From contig NC_092597.1 of assembly GCF_047663525.1 (NCBI RefSeq), forward strand, positions 17,134,501 to 17,198,500: a stretch of DNA of 64,000 nt, read 5' to 3'. A program made the position numbers and the translations under genes. Below the pieces are notes generated by a model, which did no database searches, was not told the origin of the DNA, and saw nothing but the letters and a program-made list of their open reading frames with translations. Below, in pieces: positions 12,801-24,300 of the stretch. This stretch comes from Anas platyrhynchos. Taxonomy: Eukaryota > Chordata > Aves > Anseriformes > Anatidae. Position 1 is the first letter of the stretch, and every line of letters begins with the position of its first letter.

Positions 12801-15800
12801 CTTTGCTCCATGGCTACAAGCAGAGCTGCAGGTGGCCTAAATGTGCTGCTGGGGCACTCACCTGGCCACTCCGCAAAGGAGAGACCGAGCCAGTGCCTTG
12901 AAAATGAGCCTTACATCAGCTCTTGACAGGAAAGCATGAATGATTCATTGTTTAGGAGAAGAGCCGCCCCAGGGAGCATGCTTCCAATTAAGGAGCTGTG
13001 GTCTCTGCTGCATGGGGCTGGGTGTCCAGAACAAGCTTGGGAGCTGCCCACACCACCTTGCACCCTGAGAGATCAGCAACACATTTCCCCCTTTATCTTT
13101 TCCCTTTTTTTTAAGGGCTTCTTGCACTTATTCCCATCTACTGCTTGGGACCCTATGAAGCAGAGATCCCATTCTTTCATGTCTCTCCCTGTCCACAGCA
13201 CACCAGGCAGCTTTTGGCTCACCCGATGCGTTCCTCAGGGCTGTAACCCATCGGTGTGACTGGACAGCAGCCTTGCTTTATGCTCTGATGCTGATCACCA
13301 CTGGCCCTGCTTCCCCATGGCAGCTCTCTTATGTGTCCCATCTGTAGCCCCCGTCCCCCTTCCATATCCTTTACAAATAACTTTGCATTTTGCTAGCAGC
13401 TACCCCCCCAAATACAACCCGTAAGAATCTGTAACTCCTCCAGAAGAGGCTCCGACAACAACATCGCTGCATGGTTTCTAACCTTAGGATAAGCATGAAC
13501 ACTGGAAGCTTGGGTGATTTTCTACACAGTACTTCTTAAAGTCAAAGTTATCCCAGGTAGAATCCGCAGTCTTACCCAGCAGGGCTAACAGGAAAGCCAT
13601 TTCTCCAGCTACAGGAGCGAAGTCGTACAGCTGTGACTGATCAATGCTACCACCTTGATGAAAAATCCGGAGATCTGTGCAGGCACCAAACCCTTCCTCA
13701 TTTATCTGCAGCTCAGTTTCTGGTTGTAAGTCGCAGAGCTCCAGAGCAATCGCTGCAGCAGCTGCAGCCACACATACCACAGGATATTGTTAGAAAGCAA
13801 ATCAGAAGAGTCTCCAAGGCCCACCACTGCTGCTGGAGTTTAAATGCAGACAAATGGCTTCGAGAGTTCTGTTTATCAACAGCGCGCAGCCTGCTTCCTC
13901 AACGCACAGCTGGGTTCTTTGGGGTAAAAAAAATAAGACTGCCTTCAAATAGTCTGACTGCAGAAGTTGCCTGAAGTACTGATCTGCAGTAAGTCAAACC
14001 TCTATGCCAGTTTTTTCTTTCATAGGCAAAGAGCACAGGCAGCTTCCCTGATCCATCCTTTGTTACAGGACTGAGAACAAGGCAGGAACCCCTGCGACTC
14101 CGTCTGTAGCAAGGGACAGGCTGCCTGTGGGTTTCACATTTCCCCCTGTGCTAAAACCATGCAGAGCCTTAAGGAGAAGGGTGAATTCACTGCCTGGTCC
14201 CTTCAGAGAACACAAGCCAGCGTTTCTGAGCATCCTATAGACGGAGGAAGAAAAACACTCAGCTTATCTTTTCAGTTAACTTCAGTCAGTTGTTGAAGCA
14301 TCACCGCCTGCAGCAGCAATGTGCTAGCATTAGTCACCCTGCGCGTAACTACACTTCCAGATGAATATTCAAAGGTCAAAATCCAGCGTGAGTAATGTGC
14401 ATAGGACACTATTCTGATGCAGAGACTTGTTACTCCCACTTAGCCTTACTTAAATATGCTAATGTACATTTCTGGTGTTCGCTTTTAAGAAAAAGCAGTT
14501 ACAACTCTGAAATACACACAGGTATTATGGCAACAGCTCATTATCTCACCCACCTTTTCTTTTACTACTGCCCACTGACCTTTAAGTTACAGGCTTACAG
14601 CAAGCTAGATAACCTCTAAGCCCCTTTAGTTCAGTCTCCTGCAGGCTGGAAACATCACAAGACTTCAACGGGGAGCGTGAAAAGAACTTGCCCAGACTGC
14701 ATAAATCCTGCGGAGTTAGTGAAAAACTAAACCAGATTAAAACCCACCAGAACAGATTGCTGCAAAAGCAGCCAGCTAGTACAGTGATTAAAAATATTAA
14801 GACTTTTTTTTTTTTTTTTTAAAACAAGAAGCTGCCAATTTAACCTACTACAAAACCCTGTAAAACCTTGGCAGTAGCAAAGGGATGCGTCTCTATTGAT
14901 GCATTCCAGTAAAAGCTGTGCTCAGCTGATGGACAAGCTGGACTTGCAAAGCATCCTTACAATCTGCAGCAGCATGTGATCTGAGACTATTTTTTGTTGA
15001 CCCTCTATTTTGGCAATAGATAAACCTGGTTTTGAAAGTCTTCCTGTGAGTGACTTCGTGTCGTTCAATGGAAGGAAGTCTACAGGAACTTTTAAGACCA
15101 GATACTGAGCACTGTAGTGCGAGACTGCACAGGACTGAAGGACTAAACACGTGTTATTATTCAGGGTTTATGTGGACTTCCAGCTTGCTTTTACTAAAGA
15201 GCATAGAAAGAACTCTTTAATCACAAAGGCGCATGAAACCACACTGGTGAGGAAAAAAAACACCAGCCAGGAATTATTCAAGAGTCCTTACCCTCTGAGA
15301 GGGCAGGTTAGATAAGCTAAATTTTATTTCAACCATATTATGTAAAAATCAGTTCCAGAAATATTTTCATACTCAACCCAGCTGAAAGCACTTAACTATA
15401 GCCGGTGCTGATAGCTATAGCTAGCACAGGCTGTTTCACAATGAGGCCAACATTCCTCATGGCAAACAGCTCAAATAAGATGCTCCTCGGACACAATCCC
15501 CCTGTAGGCAGGGGAGCGTGTACTCAGGCTGGTTTTTTTGTGGCTTACCTTAAGCAAACAAGCTCAGCAGGGTGTGACACGTGAAAACATGTGCTAGGTA
15601 TCATGTGGGCTCTTAAAGGCAAGCAAATAAGTGTTCGGTTCAAGAAGCATTCAAGCCTTGTCCTGTAGGTTTTAATACAAAGACAATCACTACTGCTAAA
15701 TTTTACCGTGTCTTTCAAATGAGGGCTCTCACTCACAAAAGCAGGTGGCCTCCCTCAGATACAGAGGGTTGGAAAAGTGCTCAAGGACAAGACAGACTTC

Positions 15801-18800
15801 CTCAGCTTCTCCGTACTGCCTGCTGCAGATGGAAATAGTTTTGAAATAAACCATTATCCTGCAGGGATTATCTCAGGACAGCAAGTTTCACTGTATGGAG
15901 CTGATTCACCACGCACTCCTCGGCGTGCCCTGTTACAACCAAGCTGTTCACAGACGTAGGAGAACCCAGGCACAGGCACCACATCTACCTACGGGCACAA
16001 CTTTCACCGCCCTGCAGTAGCAGTTTGAGATTATTGGAGCAAGACAAGGCGTGAGCAGCCAGCTGGGTGGGGAACAGCAGCCAGAAGACCTCTTGCCTGC
16101 ACGAGGATGAGGCTGATGTACCACGACAGAGCACACAACCAGATACTGACACGTGGGAGATCCAAACACAAACCTAGGTTGGAGTGGAAACAAAAAATCT
16201 CAGCTTCTGTGGAAAAAATGGCTTCCTGGTTTGCTTGAAATCCAAAGCTTTCAGCTAACTCGTCTGAGTGATTTCCCGTTTTGATTTGGTGAGCTGCAAC
16301 AGACAGCAGGTACTATGACAGAAGAGAAGCACCCGAGGCAGTTCAGGTTTCCTGCAGCTACAACTTCTGGTAACTGGACTCAGCAGCAGACGGGAGAGCA
16401 GGCCTGGGGCTGCAGTTACTTATTATGGAAACTGATTTTAGTGAACTATGTACTCATCACGTCATGTGTCTTAACTGGCCAGATGCATTCACGGTTACAT
16501 CGATCTGCTCACAAATGTGAGCGTTTTTATCTCCAAGTGATTCATTTCAGCTGTAGAGCCCATCCCCACATCACGATAGGATCTCTCATCCACAACAGCC
16601 CCTGAGAGCAGCAACTCCCAGGTGTTCCAAAAACATTCTCCTAGCATTTTATGAGTAAAAATAATTCCAATCTGTGCTCGTAGATTAAATTTTAGCGGCT
16701 GTCGGACAGCAGATTATGATTTTAGAGCACGTACATCTCCCAGCATACAGGAGTTTAGGAAAGCAGCAGCTGCATAAGCAGCTCAAACAAAGCACACAAA
16801 AACCGTGCTATTTTTATTAGCAAGCATCAGCATTCAGATCCTCAAAGATCTGAAGTGGAAGTTCAGCAACAGGCTTATTTTTGGAGCATTACTTCATTCC
16901 AACTGAGGAGATTAACACTTTAAACATTGACTCTTGCATCTACTTTGACGCGCTATACTACATCGGGTACAGATGCAGAAAGCAGTCTGCAATTTGTTCA
17001 CATCAGGGGACAGCCTGAGAACTGCCACCTGCATTCCAACAGGTGACAGGTTGTTTTCATCCCCTTTGCGGGCCAATCCAGAGGTATTTAAGGGATGATT
17101 TACAAATCAAGCCTTGCTTGAGCCCATCCTTTATTAAGGATAAGTTTACAGGAGGCAAGGAAAATTATTCTCCATAAGGATGATATTTGTGCCATGGCTC
17201 CACAGGACTGGACTCACACACTTGACAGTAGAAGAATTGGGAACAGCCAAAAAATCTCTAGCCCAGTACAGCAAACACTGGCCAAACTTATTTTTCTGAG
17301 CCAAAAGAGTCAATGCTGCATTTCTACAGGGGTAAAAGGTGGCAGACCTTCTGTACCAATTTGAAAGACAAAAAAAGAGCACCAGTGGATAGGCCTGGGT
17401 GCTTGAGGGTACCAACAGCTGACCTGATGTGCAGGAGGTTTGTAGCAAGCAGCAGATCTTAGAATAAAAAAGGGGTTGATTACACCACTCCACTTGGTAA
17501 GCAAAAGTACCGAGCTGGACACAGGTTCAGGAAGGGAAATAGAGATGAGAATTCCTTCTAATTTAGGAAAAAAGTCTTTTGTTTCCCAGTGTTTGATAGA
17601 TATGTAGAAAGCTCCCAGCAGTTCAGAGAACTGTAAGAAGCAGTACCAACATCTGCAAGTACAAGGTACCTGGCACACAGCCATCTCGGGCAGTTTTACT
17701 GTCCTAAGCTCTTTAATTATTCATCCACCATCACTCGGCTTACTGAATGATGTTCTGTTTACAATTTATCCAATAAGTCCACAGGTAAGGATGGTGCCAC
17801 GAAGGGGAAATACAATAGAAGTGTTTTTCAGTTATTTTTAATCGCTGCACAGATAGAAAGAAATAAGCAAAAACTATTCTACCTGACACCTTGCTTGTAA
17901 TACCCTCACTCCTTCCTTTCTTGAGCATACAGGCACTGAAGGCACCACATCTGAAAGACGGTTTCCATCTGCACAGAAGAATCAGTGGAAGATCTTACAA
18001 CAAACCCAGCACTGATCTAACAGAAGGGATTGCTGGGCTACTTATTTTGCTTTCATGGTAGAATTTGAAAAGAGCTGCTTAATCAGCTTTCCTAACACTC
18101 GGAATAATTAGCAAGCAATCAAAGCCTTACAAGGTTTTTCAGTGGAGTATAGCACAAGATGTTTCCACATAGCTCTTCCTAATTAGTACTACAAACCATT
18201 TCATGCATAATTGCAGGAATTTAAATACATTTGTTCCCCATTAGTCTCCAGGTGACTTTCATGCATAAAGACAGGACTTCTTTGATATTTCAATATTTGC
18301 ATTTAAAAAAAGAGTCTGCGATAACCTCAACAGAATAGCAAAACCTCATAAACATTATCTCACAACCCTGTTCTCCTTCCAGTAAGCCCTTTCAATCACC
18401 ACCAGCATTGTATCCCCCTCTCTGCTTGAGCAGAGCTATATAGGTAACAAGACTGAACGACTACTTCTTGACATATTTTATTCTAATTTGTTTGAGTTTG
18501 TTTCCTGGGGTGGTACAAGCCTTTCTTACAACACTCTGCCCAAGAACCGGGTGCTGGAAATCACAGCTACAGGATTCAGAGGAGCTGCCAAGTGTGAGCT
18601 CTGAGCTGATCTGGAAAAAAACAACGCGAGGCTGCACACGATGAACACAAGGCGAGGGTTCTGCAAGAAGCTCTTCACGCCTGTAGCTAATACACAACAG
18701 ATGTACTACGATGTTTAGACATGTTCTGCATTTCCACTCCTTCGGGAATGCTTTGTTCTTCAACTGCGTGGAAGTCCGAAACACGGCTCTAATATGGAGC

Positions 18801-20356
18801 TGCTTAGGAGCTCGTGCCATGGGAACGGCGCTGGAATAGCAGTAACAGACTCTGAAACACTCCACAACAAGCACATCCATCTAAGTTTCAAAGTTTCTAC
18901 CCTGTCATTAATATGTCTTCAAGACTGGCAATCAGCACAGCTTAATGCTTGCTCTTTCAGTGACTAGGGACACGTCAATCCAGAGTGCCAGCACTTAAAT
19001 GACAAGCGTCTAAAATGGACTAAGGAGGTTCCAGCGACTTGACATGTTTTAGGGAAGCAACTGCTTTGCAGTTATGGCACTAGAAATAATATTCACCTTC
19101 AGTGCTCAGCTTCAGACACATTACTATTGAACTCAGAGTGCATCAGGGAATACTCTTTGGGTTCCAATTTAAAATAGATAGTACTTTGTTCTCTTTAAGA
19201 GTTTACAAACCCTGTGGTCTAAGATCATAACACTTTAGGTAGCCAAGGTACCTAAGAGCACTGCTGAAAGACTCATCTTCCCTAAAATGACTATCTTTAA
19301 GTCAGCGTGACTTCAGCGATCCAAAAGCAAGGTCCATCTGGCAGCACTTAGCACTTACTAAATAATTGATGCATTTAGGGCTTTTAAGAAGGACCTGCAA
19401 GTTTTCAAGGTGATTGCAGTGTCATCAAAGCCTGTGGCCCTCCACAGCTTCATGAAGTTGTAGTAAATGCTTCATTTATTGGTGAAGGTAAGGGCAACTG
19501 CACTGGTTCTGGAGGTCCTAGAAGGGGAAGCTGAAGATCAGTCTGCTCAAATATACAGTTGACATAACCTCAAATTGAGGGCAAATCCAACAGGATTTTC
19601 TCAGAGCTGTCCGGTATGTTGTTACTTTATTAAACTAGTTATGATAATGTGCTTTACCCAGTAATAGATTTCATTAGCCTCCAATTTAAGGCACTTCAGA
19701 TAGAAGTAGGCACTTTAAAACTAAGAGCCACCCCCATTTTCATTACAAGCACATAACCACACTACGAAAATATTTCCTTCCTGCGAGCCCTGATAGATTT
19801 CTTCTCTACTAGAGAGGAGAGTCCACGAACAGGAACATGTGCTGATTGCATCCATCCCTCAGCCGTTTCTGCAGACAGCAGGCTGCACACTGCAGTACCT
19901 GCATACAGATCCTATACAGAGGGACAGACGTGTTTCTCCATACATCCATGGAAAACCCTGCACAACAAGGGTTGGTCTTAACCCAGCTTCCTGGAACACT
20001 AACAATAATGAAATGCTGCACTTAGGACATTTATTTCTTTGAGAGAATACCCTGCCATTCATTAGTACCCACAATTAAGAAATACACTAAGCAGAAGGAC
20101 GCCTAGGTGCAGCTCCTCTCCCCACAACACAGGACAACATGGAAAAAAAATCTCCTACTTACTCTCTGGTCAAAAGCGGGCAGGATTTGAGTAGGAAGCG
20201 GGACAAAGCAGAGTCCTGGTAAATGAGTTCAGGAGGGGCAGTTGGGCTTTTCAAATTCAAGCAGCGAACAATAACATAGAGAACAGCAGCAACTGCAGCA
20301 AGCTTCACCCCATCAAACACTGCTGGCAGCTCGGGGGTTTCCAGCATCACACTCAT
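770..20356 (-). CDS. ABHD2: ABHD2, alpha/beta-hydrolase acylglycerol lipase (3' end off window)
   Basis: Spliced minus-strand gene. Coding exons, 5' to 3': 20356-20163, 11986-11811, 10441-10274, 7558-7375, 3942-3850, 2180-2070 and 839-770. All have GT/AG borders and compatible phases, giving 332 residues. The human family member is about 425 aa, so about 93 residues in the final exon(s) lie left of position 1. Residues 16-35 form one hydrophobic segment, a type II membrane anchor. The nucleophile elbow GFSLGG puts the catalytic serine at residue 207, the same number as in human ABHD2. The Asp and His of the triad are in the missing part. The family hydrolyses monoacylglycerols such as 2-arachidonoylglycerol; human sperm ABHD2 is progesterone-dependent. 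Identity rests on near-continuous similarity to mammalian ABHD2 and on synteny. The start is the ATG at 20356, with a second in-frame ATG three codons on. Confidence 0.96.
2070..2180 (-). CDS. ABHD2: ABHD2 coding exon 6
   Basis: This 111-nt exon (phase 2 in, phase 2 out) encodes residues 272-308, including QVLFGDNMKKPQSLSDADLS and LYTATSLMQIDDNVM. The acceptor is TTTCAG and the donor GTATGA. Confidence 0.95.
3850..3942 (-). CDS. ABHD2: ABHD2 coding exon 5
   Basis: This 93-nt exon (phase 2 in, phase 2 out) encodes AQETFMQWDQCRRFYNFL followed by MADNMKKIILSH (residues 242-271) with split Arg codons at both ends. The acceptor is TTCTAG and the donor GTAAAC. Because it is symmetric and a multiple of three, skipping it would keep the frame but remove 31 residues. 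Confidence 0.94.
7375..7558 (-). CDS. ABHD2: ABHD2 coding exon 4 (nucleophile elbow)
   Basis: This 184-nt exon (phase 1 in, phase 2 out) encodes residues 180-241. It carries VVVGFSLGGNIVCKYLGE, whose GFSLGG places the catalytic Ser at residue 207, followed by VLCCVSVCQGYSALR. The acceptor is TTTTTCAG and the donor GTGAGC. Confidence 0.96.
10274..10441 (-). CDS. ABHD2: ABHD2 coding exon 3
   Basis: This 168-nt exon (phase 1 in, phase 1 out) runs from a GCACAG acceptor to a GTAGGT donor and encodes residues 124-180. It includes the motif VICPGIANHSEKQYIRTFVD and LNHLGALPNIELTSPRMFTY. A second AG two bases downstream would break the frame, so the first AG was chosen. Confidence 0.95.
11811..11986 (-). 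CDS. ABHD2: ABHD2 coding exon 2
   Basis: The exon begins after a TTCCAG acceptor and ends at a GTCAGT donor (176 nt, phase 2 in, phase 1 out). It encodes residues 65-124, including YIPPLIWGKSGHIQTALYGK and a stretch ending FEPQSEHCTG. This is the entry into the hydrolase fold. In FEPQSEHC, QS replaces the LA I recall from mammals; the rest matches closely. Confidence 0.95.
11987..20162 (-). other. ABHD2 large intron between coding exons 1 and 2
   Basis: This is the largest coding-region intron, 8.2 kb. It contains short spurious frames only and a T17 run at 14804-14820 followed by an A-rich patch. I see no exon-like segment with both borders and a family match. Confidence 0.65.
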
Positions 20357-20363
20357 CTTGAAC
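20163..20363 (-). CDS. ABHD2: ABHD2 first coding exon
   Basis: The exon opens after a CTCCAG acceptor, has 7 untranslated bases, then the ATG at 20356-20354, and ends at a GTAAGT donor in phase 2. It encodes residues 1-64 plus two bases of residue 65. These comprise the conserved MLETPELPAVFDGVK start, the membrane anchor GVKLAAVAAVLYVIVRCLNL, and the LSRFLLKSCPLLTRE region. Because the acceptor lies just upstream of the ATG, at least one untranslated exon must precede it. Confidence 0.95.
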
Positions 20364-21218
20364 CTGGAGATAAAGAGCAATATTAAAGCCTTCTACAATA
20401 TATTGTTGGATAGGAATATCACTTGCCATGTTGAAGACCAAAGTATGCTAACCACCTTAATTTGTCAGTTAACAATGCTACACAAATCCTAGTAGATCAG
20501 TTCAGTCTAGCTACTTTGAAGATGAAAGGAAGCTTATTTTGTACTGCTCTAAACGCCCTGACCACCAAAAGGAATGGAAACTGGATGACCTGTTGGAAAG
20601 GAGATTTACTCCTAATCAGTGCTGCACTGGAACTGTAACAGTATCTCAGGTGTCAATGCCTGCAGACTGCAGCCAGGCAATGCTTTCGGGATCTTGGCCA
20701 AGACTACCTAGCTCAAATAGAAGCTGAGTGAAAAGCCAGGCTATAAAGGGATATTGGCAGCTCGGGATGGACGTTTCTTCCCAGATGTACAAGCCAGGCT
20801 TGAAAAGGAGAACTTGAAAGAACTACTGCGGTAGGTCCTTAGCTATACTGGTATTAACTCCTGCATGTGTTTAGGGTGGTCACTGTACATATATCACTGA
20901 GTTCAGCATTTAATTCACCGTTGTTCCACAGTGAAAGGAGGACTAGATTAAAATCTAGCCCTTCAAGGGCTTCAGAGTAAAGGAAGTGGGGAAAGGGTGG
21001 GAGGGAGAATTAAAGAGAAATGCAATATAACAATATCCTTCCAGGTTGAAATCAAATTCTTGAACTGAGCCAGCTGCTTTTGAACATATGGTTCAAATAA
21101 CTGGATGCAGTTATTACAGAGATATTTCATCTCTATTGAAGGGACACTTTTTACCCTTGGTCCTTCCTCTGCCACATGGGTAATGCAAATAAGACAGCAA
21201 CTGACAAGTAAGCCTTAC

Positions 21219-21305
21219 CAATGTCACTTTTTCTTCAAACGAGGAATAATTGCCAGTCCTCTGTAGAATTTTCACTGTCTGGACCCACGTGCTAGCCAAG
21301 TTATC
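21219..21305 (-). other. ABHD2: Candidate untranslated exon of ABHD2
   Basis: On the minus strand a pyrimidine-rich tract ending TTTGCAG precedes 21305, and a good donor, GTAAGG, follows 21219. The resulting 87-nt segment lies 0.86 kb upstream of the start-codon exon, which itself begins at an acceptor and so needs an upstream exon. The segment also stays open in one frame, but I recognise no protein in it, so a 5' UTR exon is more likely. Borders are seen directly; exon status is inferred. Confidence 0.4.
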
Positions 21306-24300
21306 CTGCAAAGGGAGGGAAAACAGATCGATTGTTACTGATAAGGCTGCATCTCTTGGCTGCAAGGCAAGAACACACATTTATCCAGCGGTCCCATCAC
21401 AGACTTTGCAATTGATTTGTGCATTCAGTCATAGCCACTTCAACTCTGACCCGTCTGCATTGCAAACCTCTTGCCTGCGGAGTTTCCAGGCTAGCTCAGT
21501 TGCCTACAGCATACTAATCCCTCTGCAGCATGAGGATAACTTCACGAGGAGAGAAAACTGCAATGAAAAATAACGTGACTCAGAGGGCTGTGAACTTGCA
21601 GCAGACCATGCAGCCACCACCTCTGCAGAGATGATGGTGACACTCCTTAGTTCCAACAGCTGCCCCAATCTCTGCACCTTTAGAAGGCCAGAGGTAACAG
21701 CACTGTTCCTCTCAACTCTGTGTAGTACCTACACAATTACTGAAGTGCAAAGCCAGGCAGAGAGAAGTTTCCTGCTCCTTTCAGGCAGGCTTAGCAAGGC
21801 AGCCTCTCGCAGACAAGTTTGCAAACAGCCCCTGCCTGTTCCCACACTTGCTGTTTGAGGCATTACAGCACATCACACGTACCACACTTCAGCAAGAAGG
21901 TGAGAGCCACCGGGGGGCTGAGACACAGCCACCTCATTAACACTGCTGCACATGCACAAGGCTCGCTGCAGAAATTTGATAATGCCAATAAGAGTGCTGG
22001 CAGCCTGCGAGTGCAAACAGAAGCGATACGGACAGTTCGGACTGGATTCCTCACAGACACAATAAGCTGATATGGAATCAGAACCTCCGAGATAAAGCCC
22101 CAGGACTGTCTGCTCCTTCTGACTTGGAAAACGTGCCAGCAGGACAGGCCGTTCTGAAGCCTCACTCTTCTTCCTAGCAGGATGACAAAAATCTCAGAAG
22201 TACTTGCTGTACTCGATGCAGCTACACCAAAATCCCTCGGAAGAAAACAAGTCTGACATCAGCTATCGATCAGCAGCACGCCGGAGAGCCACAAGTCTCT
22301 GCCACCACAGCCATCTGTGCTGCAAGAGAACAGAGGGTGAGGACTGCAGAGACATTTAACGTTGGACACTTCTGAAGCTTTGGTTTTCCAGTCCCAAGCT
22401 TCACGGAGAGAAGAGTAGGCTATTAAAAACCAGACTTCTGATCAGATGATCATGAATCCAAGCATAATGTTCTGCTGGCTTCTTCTCTTTGCTGTTTTAT
22501 TCAGAAAAGTAACAGAGACAGCAAGACAAACTTTCCTGCCACACGGATCTTCGGCTAAGTTTGCTGTTTACAGCTTTCAATCACTAGTGAAGTTGTTAAA
22601 AATAAAACTGAGCACAATTAGTCATTAGCGTTTTGTACTGGTGACTCAGTGTAACTCACCCAACTAGCTCGCATCTCCCCGAGTCTCCTCTCCCACTTTT
22701 TGCTTGTTGCTACCTTTAAGAAGTCTGCTAGCTTGGCGTTGCTCAGAGGAAAACCAGCTAGCTGGTAGGCAGGGTTATCCTTGTCACTTACACACAAACT
22801 CTTCCCTTTCAGAGTCTAAAACCACATCCACCCAACATGTTCTAAGCAGACACAGACACCTCAAACACGTGCTAAGTGCCGGTGTGCTTGCCAGGATCTT
22901 TACCCACAGGCTCGGATCAGTGCGTACGTGTAACACGGAGACAGATGGCTGGCTGCACAGATCAACTTCTGCAACGAAACCGGTCTGAGAGGCCCAGGCT
23001 GGTGAGCTCAGTGCCCCTGAGCCCACCTGCAGCACTTTGGGCACTTCCTCAAGGCTCTGGTATTGCCGAAGACCTACTGAGACCTGTCTCAGCCATGGCA
23101 GATGTGCAGGAGCTGAGCCAGAGTACTCAAGCTCTAAAAATTTGAAGGTTTAGCTTACTGAAATGGATTTGAGAGCTCTCTCTGTCTCTAATCACACAGG
23201 ACAAATGTCTCTATTTACAGGCAGGGATGAGGTCACCTTGCTTCGGTTTTGGTAAGCCCTTTTTGCACTGACCCAATGAACTTGCCAGTTTACGAAAAAA
23301 GTACAGATAACTCCAGCGTTGAGCCAGTCAAATTTTAATCTTCAATCTCCTCTAAATGGGTCAGCGCTAATACAAGCAAACAGACATTTGCCCTTTTCTG
23401 TATACACAACATGGGATTCGCTTTTAGTAAGCTAGCCAAAATTAGCAAGGGACAGTAAGTGCATTGCTGGAAGCAATCAAGCCTGCCTTCCCAACCATCA
23501 CGGGGTCTGAGAGCCACAAGGAACACCAGGAAGCTGAAGCTCTCAGGGCCAAGGATGTTATTTTTTGATGAACCTTAAGTATACAACTCCTTTTTTCTTA
23601 TTTATAAATCACTAAAAGGCATGACATCCCTAATGAGCTACAGCTCTTTAATCAGTGTACTTAAGTCCTGTTTGTGACTTAGGACTAATGTTAAAAATCC
23701 ATTGTTGGAAGCAAGTGCTGGATTTGTGAAGTCTTTTCATCTGCTCTTTCATCACAGATTAAGTTTTAAACCAAGCAGGAAGGAATTATTTTAGCACTGG
23801 TGTTAACAGAGCGCATCTCCCTTGTACCAGTATAAGGAGGAAAAAATCAGCAGCGTCTCGCTTTCCAGATAGAGATGGAAGTACCAAGAAGCTGCAGCAA
23901 ATTCCTTACGTGTCCCTTCCAGGATGCTGGTTTTGGGAAAGCCACCACCCAGATGTTTGCTTGCAAACTAAGTGAAGTCACGCCTGACAGCAAATTGGAC
24001 TTGCACATGTTTCTGTCCCAGCTTCCCTGGGGAGAGGAGACTCTTGCAGGGACAGAGGTCGCTTCACTCCCATGACTCAGGGAGGCACAAGCAGCATTTG
24101 GTAGCCACCGAGCCCTGCAGCTCCTCCACCCGGGCCCAAGCTGCACCCAGCCCTGCGTGCTGGAGAGCCAGGCACCAAGGGAAGCTGCTCCCAGAGGGCT
24201 TCTATCAAAACTCACAGTGCCTTTTCTTCCCCACTGCAATTCAAAGAGCCAAAGAGGCTGTTTCTGAATGGATTAAGCAGGCAGACCTCATTAACTAACT

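Noticed and set aside
14804-14820. T17 run as a retroposon tail
   Set aside because: No recognisable element body or target-site duplication flanks it; reported only as a homopolymer.
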